Positions 32,877 through 39,795 of a DNA stretch of 39,877 bases are shown one piece after another; position 1 is the stretch's first letter; each line of letters opens with the position of its first letter. Position numbers and translations under genes: made by a program. Below the pieces are notes generated by a model. It did not search any database, was not told where the DNA came from, and worked only from the letters and a program-made list of their open reading frames with translations. Origin of the DNA: Clostridium sp. (GTDB lineage Bacteria; Bacillota; Clostridia; Lachnospirales; Lachnospiraceae). The stretch spans positions 1 through 39,877 of the forward strand of contig JAETQD010000022.1 of the NCBI GenBank assembly GCA_021770825.1. The letters run 5' to 3'.

Positions 32877-33659
32877 TCAGCCATATACCTCAAAGGCTGT
32901 ATATTCTTGGTCAAAATGATACCCCAGCTTTTCCGCCAGGGCCACAGACCAGAGATTCTGTGCATCCCAGCTCGGGTAAAGTCCCCGGTCCAGACACTCT
33001 AAAATAAGCCTGGCCCCGCAGGCAAAGGCAAGTCCCCGCCTCCGGTGGTCCTTTCTGGTATCAATCTCAATTTCAATTCCGCCCTCATAGGACGTATAGG
33101 ACGAAGCGCCGGAAACCAGCTCGTTTCCGTACCGCACTGCCGCCCCAAGCCCAAGTCTTTGGTAGTCCTCGTAGGTTTCAAACTGGGACACCAGGTCCCG
33201 GCTCCACGTATTTTCCCTGCATGCCTCATACAGCTCTTTGTCGATGAGACACAGAGAATACCCCTCGGGAAGGGAGGACGCCGCCTTTAAAAGCGCTTCT
33301 CTTTCAAATACGCCCGGTTCTTTCTTTAAGGCATACCGGGTAATCTTTTTTGCCCGCGGTCCAAACTGCCGTCCGATCACCTCGAACCACTCCTCAGAAC
33401 GCGGAACCAGGATCCGAAACTCTGCCCGGCAGTTTTCATCGAGAAAGGACAAAAGCTCTTTTTCCGGCTCTCCGGCCAGGAAGATGAAATCTCCCAGAAC
33501 TGCGGCTGCCGCCCCATATTTTCCTGAACCTTCCGGTGATGCTGTACCGTAAACCGTCCCCATCACGTCCTGGAGGCAGGACCAGACCATGGTCTCCTGC
33601 CATCCTGCAAACAATGGGGAAACTGCCTTAAGTTTCTTTCCCTTACACACCTCAGTCAT
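32877..33659 (-). CDS. GNAT family N-acetyltransferase with long N-terminal domain
   Basis: In this 260-residue protein only the second half is recognisable as a GNAT fold: GGIEIEIDTRKDHRRRGLAFACGARLILECL (about 195-225) contains the acetyl-CoA-binding R-x-x-G-x-A-like turn. A C-terminal YPSWDAQNLWSVALAEKLGYHFDQEYTAFEV follows, typical of the GNAT_acetyltr_2 type group. The N-terminal 110 residues have a variable domain. The substrate is unknown. Its start overlaps the methyltransferase stop by eight bases. Confidence 0.85.
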   Translation of the reverse strand: MTEVCKGKKLKAVSPLFAGWQETMVWSCLQDVMGTVYGTASPEGSGKYGAAAAVLGDFIFLAGEPEKELLSFLDENCRAEFRILVPRSEEWFEVIGRQFGPRAKKITRYALKKEPGVFEREALLKAASSLPEGYSLCLIDKELYEACRENTWSRDLVSQFETYEDYQRLGLGAAVRYGNELVSGASSYTSYEGGIEIEIDTRKDHRRRGLAFACGARLILECLDRGLYPSWDAQNLWSVALAEKLGYHFDQEYTAFEVYG

Positions 33660-34416
33660 CGGTTATTTTCCTCGCTTTGATGCGGATCCGCACATAGTCC
33701 ACAATCCATTTTCCATCCACATGAAGGGTCCCGTAAAGCTCCCTTACGGATTCCCCGATAATTTCATCGGCCATTTCCCCGGGAACTCCTTCAAAGGCCT
33801 TTTTCACAAACATGCGAATCCAGTCCTCCAGGCCATTCTCCGTTTTCTGCACCGTCGGGCGGTCAAACAGCGTGGCATATTCCACCCGGAATCCGGCCTT
33901 CTCCAGAATCGGAGCATACTGGCCGATGGTTGGGAAATAGAAAGGACGCAGATAGGGAAGCCCCCTCTTTTTAAAATTCCTTTCCAACGTGCTGTGGACC
34001 GTCTCCGCGCAGCCGTATCCGCCGAATTCGCAGACCAGGATTCCGCCTTTTTTCAGTTGTCCGGCCACGTTGCCGGCCAGCTTCTGCTGGTCTTTTTCAT
34101 CAATCCAGTGGAACACCGCATTGGAAAAGATCACATCGGCCTTTTCCTCAAGGGAAAATTCTGTGGCATCCCCCTCCATGAAGGAAAGTCCGGGATGCAG
34201 GCTCTCTGCTTTTTTCAGCATATCCTTGGAGGCATCCACCCCCAGAACCCGGTATCCTCTCTCCTTAAGCCTTTCGCTGAGGGCTCCGTTTCCGCAGCCC
34301 AAATCCACCACGAAGCTTCCCGGGGCCGCGTCAACTAACTCCATCACGTCCTCACCGTACTGATGTACAAAGGCAAAATGATCGGTGTAATCGTTGGCAT
34401 TCCATTTGATGTTCAT
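33652..34416 (-). CDS. Class I SAM-dependent methyltransferase
   Basis: The 254-residue protein carries motif I VVDLGCGNG (36-44), the acidic motif II end VLGVDASKDML, motif III region FMEGDATEF and the post-motif VIFSNAVFHWI. The overall pattern resembles trans-aconitate methyltransferase-like enzymes. The substrate cannot be inferred. It heads the six-gene operon with its own TTGACA promoter. Confidence 0.9.
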   Translation of the reverse strand: MNIKWNANDYTDHFAFVHQYGEDVMELVDAAPGSFVVDLGCGNGALSERLKERGYRVLGVDASKDMLKKAESLHPGLSFMEGDATEFSLEEKADVIFSNAVFHWIDEKDQQKLAGNVAGQLKKGGILVCEFGGYGCAETVHSTLERNFKKRGLPYLRPFYFPTIGQYAPILEKAGFRVEYATLFDRPTVQKTENGLEDWIRMFVKKAFEGVPGEMADEIIGESVRELYGTLHVDGKWIVDYVRIRIKARKITDD

Positions 34417-34461
34417 ATTTTTGCTCCCTCTCTTTTGTTTCCTGTCGGGCCTGTCCTTTTC

Positions 34462-34490
34462 ATACTATCATCATCTGCCGGGAATGTCAA
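34462..34490 (-). promoter_or_regulatory. Promoter of the six-gene operon starting with the methyltransferase
   Basis: TTGACA (34490-34485) and TAGTAT (34467-34462) on the minus strand are separated by 17 bp. Confidence 0.75.
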
Positions 34491-34538
34491 AGAAAACGGC
34501 TGCCAGGCTCCATATAAGATGGAACATGACAGCCGTTT
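34489..34538 (-). terminator. Terminator of the aldolase/dehydrogenase unit
   Basis: AAACGGCTGCCA (34494-34505) pairs with TGACAGCCGTTT (34527-34538), with an inner TCCAT/ATGGA stem. On the minus strand it is followed by a TTTTCTTT tail. Confidence 0.8.
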
Positions 34539-34557
34539 CCCTGGGGGAGTGGAAAAT

Positions 34558-35523
34558 TTATTTCAGATCATCCTGGTTTACTACATATTGGAGAGGCTTG
34601 CCTTCACAGAGCGCCTTCAGATTGCCGACAATCATGGGGATGATCACATCCGCGATATCTGCGGCCCCGCCTCCCACATGAGGAGTTACAATAATATTGG
34701 GATTTTCAAGAATCGGAGTTCCCGGAAGGGCCGGTTCGTTTTCCACACAGTCAATCCCGGCTCCGGCCAGCTTTCCGCTGTTTACGGCCTCCACCACGGC
34801 CGCATCGTCCATCAGGCCGCCGCGGGCTGCGTTGATGAGAATTGCTCCGTCCTTCATTCCTGCAATGCGCTTGGCATTGATCATATGTCTGGTGGAGTCC
34901 ATCAGGGGAACATGAAGTGTCACCACATCGCTTGTGCATAACAGCTCATCCAGCTCCGTATACTGCATTCCCAGAGCTTTTTCGGTCTCTTCCGGCAGAC
35001 GGAACGGGTCATAGTACTGCACGCGGGCTCCAAAGGCCTGCACACGGGCGGCAACCTGACGGCCGATGTTTCCGCCGCCAACAATTCCCACCAGCTTATT
35101 ATTTAACGTAACCGTCTGGTTTAAGAATGTGTTCTTGCTCCAAACGCCTGTATGGAGGGAGCGGTCATGGCAGATCAGCTTATGACCCACAGCCAGCATC
35201 AAAAGCACCGTAAGCTCCGCCACGCAGTATGCATTGGCTCCCGGCGTATTGCAGACTGCAATCTTTCTTCTCCCGGCTTCCTTCACGTCAACGGAATCAT
35301 ATCCGGCGCCCCAGCGCATGATGAGCTTCAGGCTTGGAAAGCGGGCAACGGTTTCGGCAGGCATTTTCAGAATGCGGAGTACAATTGCGTCTGCATCCTC
35401 TAAGGCGTCAAATTTTTCCTGGGTTTCCACCTGGAAAAGCTCAACTCCGTCACATCCGGCCAGGGCTTTTTCAAAACGGGCAAAGGTTCCATCTGGATAT
35501 GTTCCGACGATTGCGATTTTCAT
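34558..35523 (-). CDS. D-isomer specific 2-hydroxyacid dehydrogenase (phosphoglycerate dehydrogenase-like)
   Basis: The 321-residue protein has the nucleotide fold VGIVGGGNIGRQVA and the catalytic Arg, Glu and His in NAARGG, ENEP and TPHVGG. YYDPF after the second strand suggests NAD(H). The ATG at 35523 is eight bases from AGGAGG; an upstream in-frame GTG overlaps that site. It follows the aldolase-like gene by 12 bp and is terminated downstream, so both form one unit. It likely oxidises or reduces a 2-hydroxy/2-keto acid in the same pathway as the aldolase-like enzyme. Confidence 0.92.
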   Translation of the reverse strand: MKIAIVGTYPDGTFARFEKALAGCDGVELFQVETQEKFDALEDADAIVLRILKMPAETVARFPSLKLIMRWGAGYDSVDVKEAGRRKIAVCNTPGANAYCVAELTVLLMLAVGHKLICHDRSLHTGVWSKNTFLNQTVTLNNKLVGIVGGGNIGRQVAARVQAFGARVQYYDPFRLPEETEKALGMQYTELDELLCTSDVVTLHVPLMDSTRHMINAKRIAGMKDGAILINAARGGLMDDAAVVEAVNSGKLAGAGIDCVENEPALPGTPILENPNIIVTPHVGGGAADIADVIIPMIVGNLKALCEGKPLQYVVNQDDLK

Positions 35524-35535
35524 GTCCGGCACCTC

Positions 35536-36534
35536 CTATTTACAAAGCTCTCTGGCTGTTTCACGAATCAGTTCCTCATTGGGATTCTTGCGGTTTTTCC
35601 TGCTGACCTCCACGATCAGCCGGTAGAGGTCCACATGTTCTTCGGAAGCAGCCGTTTTAAACAGCTTTCCAAAGCTGGAATGGGCTCCGGAAATGCCGAG
35701 AATCAGGTCATAGGGCGGGATGGAATTGTGGTACTGATGCTTTTCCATGGCAGGCATCAGGCGGGAGTCAATCCCATTTAACATCGAATAGAGATCAATC
35801 TCCTTAAACTCTCCGTACTTCTGCATCACAGCCACAGCCACCTCTGTGGGCATATTTCCGGCGCTGCGGGCCATTCCCATGAGGCCGCAGTCTAAGATCT
35901 GAACGCCGTTTTCATAGGCAGCCAGTGCGTTGGCGGCAGACAGTCCCAGGTTATTATGACAGTGGAAAGCAACGGGAATTGACACGGCTTTCGCACAGGC
36001 CTCGGAAGCGCGGGCCACATCATCCGGAAGCATGGTTCCGGCGGAGTCCATGATCGTAAACTGATCTAAGCCGCAGTCTTCCAAAAACTTTGCTTCCTCT
36101 GCCAGCTCCTCGGGAGAGAGCAGATATGCCTTCATTGCAGAGTAGTATGCCTTCATTCCATACTTTTTGATGGCCTTCACTGGCTCCACGGAAATTTTGG
36201 CGTCACCGGCATCTGCACCGCACCGGAGGAAATTTAAGCCGCGGCTGGCTCCAAGCTCGATATAAGCCTCTCTGTAACGCTTGGCGTTTAAAAACATACC
36301 GATTTCTGCCTTTCCAAGATACGGCTGAATCAAATCCAGGTATTCGGCATCCGTCAGCGCATTGGTAAACCCGGCCACCTCGTAAGCACCGATTCCGCCT
36401 GCATTTCCCATTTCGATGATCGGCACACCGCTTTCTGTAAGAATATCCATAACGATTTTTGTGATCTCTGCGTCAAATCCTTTCCCCACAACGTTGGCGC
36501 CGTCGCGCAGGGTGCAGTCCATTAACCTTATCAT
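35536..36534 (-). CDS. HMGL-like aldolase family protein (4-hydroxy-2-oxovalerate aldolase-like)
   Basis: The 332-residue TIM-barrel protein has the HMGL signature MDCTLRDG (Arg10, Asp11), a FHCHNNLG block with metal-binding His191 and His193, and GLMGMARSAGNMPTEV typical of DRE-TIM metalloaldolases. In 4-hydroxy-2-oxovalerate aldolases the catalytic histidine follows three residues after the aspartate; here that position is Asn14. The protein therefore belongs to a related group whose exact reaction is unknown: retro-aldol cleavage yielding pyruvate, or acyl condensation. GGAGG precedes the ATG. Divergent from the LysR gene. Confidence 0.88.
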   Translation of the reverse strand: MIRLMDCTLRDGANVVGKGFDAEITKIVMDILTESGVPIIEMGNAGGIGAYEVAGFTNALTDAEYLDLIQPYLGKAEIGMFLNAKRYREAYIELGASRGLNFLRCGADAGDAKISVEPVKAIKKYGMKAYYSAMKAYLLSPEELAEEAKFLEDCGLDQFTIMDSAGTMLPDDVARASEACAKAVSIPVAFHCHNNLGLSAANALAAYENGVQILDCGLMGMARSAGNMPTEVAVAVMQKYGEFKEIDLYSMLNGIDSRLMPAMEKHQYHNSIPPYDLILGISGAHSSFGKLFKTAASEEHVDLYRLIVEVSRKNRKNPNEELIRETARELCK

Positions 36535-36584
36535 AAATAACCTCCTGTTTTTTTGCCTCGATGGCTGGTATTTTTGTTGGCATT

Positions 36585-36640
36585 ATGGTAGCATGGGAGT
36601 AAGCAAAGAATCCAACAGTTAATTTCCGAATTTTCAACAG
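36585..36640 (-). promoter_or_regulatory. LysR-type operator and promoter of the aldolase/dehydrogenase unit
   Basis: Read on the minus strand, the 28-bp site (36640-36613) is CTGTTGAAAA-N8-TTAACTGTTG, two half-sites 22 bp apart. A promoter core CATGCTACCATAATG (-10-like TACCAT at 36590-36585) follows. The same arrangement with the same distances is found upstream of the TRAP permease (37656-37711). Confidence 0.75.
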
Positions 36641-36662
36641 CTTTTTACCTGTGGAGGAGACT

Positions 36663-37637
36663 ATGAATTTAAAAACACTGAACTATTTTCTTGTGACCGC
36701 CGAAGAAATGAATTTCACCCGTGCATCGGAAAAGCTGCATGTGACACAGCAGTCCCTGTCGGGCAGTATTAAACGAATCGAGGAGGAATACGGCGTTGAG
36801 CTTTTCCAGAGAAAGCCCTTCCTCCGCCTGACCCCGGCCGGGGAGATGATGGTATTTTACGCCAGACAGATGTTAAAAAGCGAGGCGCAGATGATGGCCG
36901 GCTTTGCCGATTTGTCAGCTAACTGTGTGGGCCACTTGAATATCGGAATGTCCCGCCAGAGAAGCGGAATCTTTTTCCCCGGAATCTGGGAGCGGTATCA
37001 TCCCTTTTATAAAAACATTTCCATCAGCGTACACGAATCCATGACTACTTCCATGATGGAAGGCCTTCAGACCGGGGACCTGGATATGTTTGTGGGAATC
37101 GATGTGGCACCCATGAAGAATCTCTCCATCGTTCCGCTTACCACAGAACGGATGCTGTGCTTCGTCAGTGAACGGCTTTTGAAGGAATATATGGCTGATT
37201 CCTGGAAAACCTTCCTGGCAGAAAGTCTGGAGACAGGCGTGGACCTGCTGACCTTAAAGGATTTGCCGTTTCTGATACTTCCCAAGGGGAACCGGATCCG
37301 CCTTACCGCCGAACAGGTTTTTGCCCGCGGAAACGTGATGCCGAGGATTATTCTTGAAACCTCCGAACAGAACACGCTCTACCGTCTGGCCTGTGAAGCC
37401 AGAGGCGTTGCCCTGTTTACCCCCATGGTCCTCTACGGCCATGCCCATGGGAACTTACGCTGGCCGGACGACTGCCACCTGCTTCCCATCAAAAATGAGA
37501 TCGCAGTCAATCAGGTATCGCTGGTCAGCCGTAAAGACATCCCCCTGCCCAACTATGCCGATGGGATGCGGAATGCGATCATACAGGAATTTGAAAGCTA
37601 TACGCTGGAAATGGAGCAGATCATGAAAGAATTTTAA
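36663..37637 (+). CDS. LysR family regulator of the aldolase/TRAP-permease module
   Basis: The 324-residue protein starts MNLKTLNYFLVTAEEMNFT and has a standard LysR winged HTH (RASEKLHVTQQSLSGSIKRIEEE, about residues 20-42). A C-terminal co-inducer domain follows. The ATG at 36663 is placed by GGAGGAG; four in-frame codons upstream contain that site. It lies between the divergent aldolase gene and the downstream permease. Identical operator geometry before both targets makes it the likely regulator of each. The proximal operator lies in its own upstream region, so autoregulation is probable. Confidence 0.92.
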   Translation: MNLKTLNYFLVTAEEMNFTRASEKLHVTQQSLSGSIKRIEEEYGVELFQRKPFLRLTPAGEMMVFYARQMLKSEAQMMAGFADLSANCVGHLNIGMSRQRSGIFFPGIWERYHPFYKNISISVHESMTTSMMEGLQTGDLDMFVGIDVAPMKNLSIVPLTTERMLCFVSERLLKEYMADSWKTFLAESLETGVDLLTLKDLPFLILPKGNRIRLTAEQVFARGNVMPRIILETSEQNTLYRLACEARGVALFTPMVLYGHAHGNLRWPDDCHLLPIKNEIAVNQVSLVSRKDIPLPNYADGMRNAIIQEFESYTLEMEQIMKEF

Positions 37638-37655
37638 GCTCTGACAGTTTTTAAC

Positions 37656-37711
37656 CTGTTGAAAAAAAATATTTTAACTGTTGAAAACTGTTACCGGACC
37701 CATGCTATCAT
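37656..37711 (+). promoter_or_regulatory. LysR-type operator and promoter of the TRAP-type permease
   Basis: The 28-bp site at 37656-37683 reads CTGTTGAAAA-N8-TTAACTGTTG, matching the site at 36613-36640 on the other strand. CATGCTATCAT (37701-37711; -10-like TATCAT) follows at the same distance as in the divergent unit. The expected transcript would have a leader of about 180 bases. Confidence 0.75.
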
Positions 37712-37748
37712 GGTGTCAACAGAGAACAGGCAGGCCTGCTGATTTCTC

Positions 37749-37779
37749 GTTTCACAGGAAACTTCGTTCCCTATGAAAC
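37749..37779 (+). repeat. Hairpin element in the leader of the TRAP-type permease
   Basis: Arms GTTTCACAGGAAAC (37749-37762) and GTTCCCTATGAAAC (37766-37779) pair over 14 bp with two G-U wobbles and a three-base loop. A second small hairpin, GCACG-GCCT-CGTGC, lies at 37819-37832. No T tract follows, so this is not a terminator. It may be a dispersed intergenic palindrome or a structured leader. Confidence 0.55.
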
Positions 37780-37896
37780 AAAACGCTCCGCGTGGATCGC
37801 AGGGTCTACCCCAACGAAGCACGGCCTCGTGCGTAGTGAGGGTACTGCGGCGGACATACAATACACATTAAAAGGAAAGAGAGGTTGGCAAGAGCA

Positions 37897-39270
37897 ATGG
37901 TAGGTATTGGTATTATTTCCCTGATTGTGTACATTGCTATCATACTGGTCATCAATCTGGTAATCAAACGAAAAATGGGCGAAGCGATGCTGTGGTCCAC
38001 GCTTCTTCTGATTATCATTGCAGCAGTTTTCGGCGGACAGAACGGAGTGGAGCTGGCGCTGGATGCTGTTTCCTATTCGGCCAAGCAGGAAGTGATTCTG
38101 GCCGGGTTGATCTTTGTGTTTATGGCTTATTTAATGGAGCAGACCGGAATTATCGGACGTCTGGTGAATATTCTTAACTCACTTTTGGGTGGACTGGCCG
38201 GAGGCTCCGGTTACGTGGCAACCATCGGCTGTGCACTGTTCGGCATGGTTTCCGGCGTGGCATCCGCAAATACGGCAGCCATCGGCTCTGTCTGCATCCC
38301 GTGGATGAAACAGACCGGATGGAGCAAGCAGAATGCAGCCGGTATTGTGGCCGGAAACTCCGGTCTCGGCGTATGTTTCCCGCCGTCCACCACAATGCTT
38401 CTGGTACTGGCCTTCGAGGTGGTGGCCGCAGAACTGACCAGCGGTGAATTATATGTGGGACTTATGGAGGTTGGCCTGATCGTTCTGGCCATGAGACTTT
38501 TACTGGTATTCTTCCTTGCCAAAAAGGAAGGCCTGAAACCGATTCCAAAGGACCAGAGAATCCCCCTCGGCACTGCCCTGAAGGAAAACGCTTCCGCACT
38601 CCTTTTGTTCCTGGGAATTGCAGTTCCGCTTTTTGCCACCATGGGAGCCACCGGAAACTGGGTGACCGCCCGTCTGGCAGCCACAGAGGGAGCATTTAAG
38701 AGTATTTCCATCATCGTATGGATTCCTGTGCTGATTTCCGTAATCGTAATTATTGAAGGCTGGAAGTACCTTCCCCATACCGCAAAGGGCTGGGTGAAGC
38801 TGGCAAGCAACTGCTGCGGCCGTTTTGATGATCTGGGCGGCATCCTGTTCGGTGCCTTCGCTGCATCCAGAGTATTAAATAAAATCGGCCTCGGCGATGA
38901 GCTGTCCGCTGTTTTTGACCAGTTGGGAAGTTACAGTCCGCTTCTGGTTATGTTGGTGATCACCCTGGTGGTTACAGCCATGGTTGGTCCCTTCAACTCC
39001 ACCGGAACCACAACCGCCCTGGGAGCTGCATCCTATACGGCCCTGCGTTCCATTGGTTTAAGCCCGGTTGCCGCAGCCGTTATTTTCTGCAATCTGGTTT
39101 CCAACCAGGGCTGCATTCCTCCCAACTCCTCTTCCATCTACATTGCCTGCGGCATCGCCGGTGAGGACCAGCCGGTCCGCCTGTTTAAGGATATGGTATT
39201 CCTGTATGCGCTGCCGGAAATTGCAATATGCCTGTTGATGATGTTTAAGATCATTCCCGTATTCGGATAG
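37897..39270 (+). CDS. TRAP-type large permease (DctM-like) of the LysR module
   Basis: The 457-residue protein has about 11-12 hydrophobic segments and the DctM hallmark region: GCALFGMVSGVASANTAAIGS, then IPWMKQTGWSKQNAAGIVAGNSGLGVCFPPS. A repeat half contains MVGPFNSTGTTTALGAAS and NQGCIPPNSSSIY. TRAP large subunits carry organic acids by Na+ coupling together with a small membrane subunit and an extracytoplasmic binding protein; no binding-protein gene is nearby. Start is either ATG 37897 or TTG 37885; the AGAGAGG site is badly spaced for both, so this is uncertain. Operator sharing suggests that it imports the substrate of the aldolase/dehydrogenase pair. Confidence 0.8.
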   Translation: MVGIGIISLIVYIAIILVINLVIKRKMGEAMLWSTLLLIIIAAVFGGQNGVELALDAVSYSAKQEVILAGLIFVFMAYLMEQTGIIGRLVNILNSLLGGLAGGSGYVATIGCALFGMVSGVASANTAAIGSVCIPWMKQTGWSKQNAAGIVAGNSGLGVCFPPSTTMLLVLAFEVVAAELTSGELYVGLMEVGLIVLAMRLLLVFFLAKKEGLKPIPKDQRIPLGTALKENASALLLFLGIAVPLFATMGATGNWVTARLAATEGAFKSISIIVWIPVLISVIVIIEGWKYLPHTAKGWVKLASNCCGRFDDLGGILFGAFAASRVLNKIGLGDELSAVFDQLGSYSPLLVMLVITLVVTAMVGPFNSTGTTTALGAASYTALRSIGLSPVAAAVIFCNLVSNQGCIPPNSSSIYIACGIAGEDQPVRLFKDMVFLYALPEIAICLLMMFKIIPVFG

Positions 39271-39282
39271 GAGGACAACGTG

Positions 39283-39570
39283 ATGAAAGATACGATCTAC
39301 AAATACTTAAACCTGCTTTTCACAGTCACCATGATTCTTTTTGTACTTATGACCGCAGTGATTGTATTGGTTCAGTTGGTTGGAATCGCTGTTGGAAACG
39401 GCGGAATGGTTCTTGGAATCAATGATGCACTGAAAACATACGCCACATGGGTCAGCACAATCTGCGGCCTGATCGCCATGGTGGCACACAATTTCATGCC
39501 GAAAAAGAAGAAAAGCCACGATGGCCCCACCAGTATCGGACCGGCAAAAGACGCCGCTTCTTCCAAATAG
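39283..39570 (+). CDS. Small two-helix membrane protein, possible minimal TRAP small subunit
   Basis: This 95-residue protein has two hydrophobic segments (about 10-35 and 50-70), a lysine cluster (MPKKKKSH) and a short Ser/Ala-rich tail. The positive-inside rule places both ends in the cytoplasm. It follows the permease by 12 bp with AGGAGG upstream and shares its terminator. DctQ-type small subunits normally have four helices and about 160 residues, so this would be a reduced form or an unrelated accessory. No homology can be claimed by eye. Confidence 0.7.
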   Translation: MKDTIYKYLNLLFTVTMILFVLMTAVIVLVQLVGIAVGNGGMVLGINDALKTYATWVSTICGLIAMVAHNFMPKKKKSHDGPTSIGPAKDAASSK

Positions 39571-39577
39571 TCAAAAT

Positions 39578-39622
39578 AGGATGGGCGCATCCGGTATAAG
39601 CCGGCAGCATCCATCCTTTTTA
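39578..39622 (+). terminator. Terminator of the TRAP-type permease unit
   Basis: AGGATGG (39578-39584) pairs with CCATCCT (39611-39617), with an inner CCGG/CCGG stem, and is followed by TTTTTA. Confidence 0.8.
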
Positions 39623-39707
39623 TGTTCCCTTCCCATCAATCCATCCGCATGTCCATTCAAAATCGACATATCACAGATTTTTTCCGGCATTGCACCTGAA
39701 TTAAAAA

Positions 39708-39763
39708 AGTGTCTCCGACACTCCAACTCCCCTGCCCCTCAATCTTGAGGGGATTAGGGGGTT
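39708..39763 (+). repeat. Tandem hairpins preceding the transposase gene
   Basis: The first is AGTGTC-TCC-GACACT (39708-39722). The second pairs CCCCTCAA with TTGAGGGG (39735-39752), inside outer CCCC/GGGG arms (39729-39732 with 39757-39760), and is followed by TTCTTTTTG. The second may terminate outside transcripts or mark the end of the insertion element. Confidence 0.5.
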
Positions 39764-39795
39764 CTTTTTGTGTCATTTTCCTGCATAATGATCTT

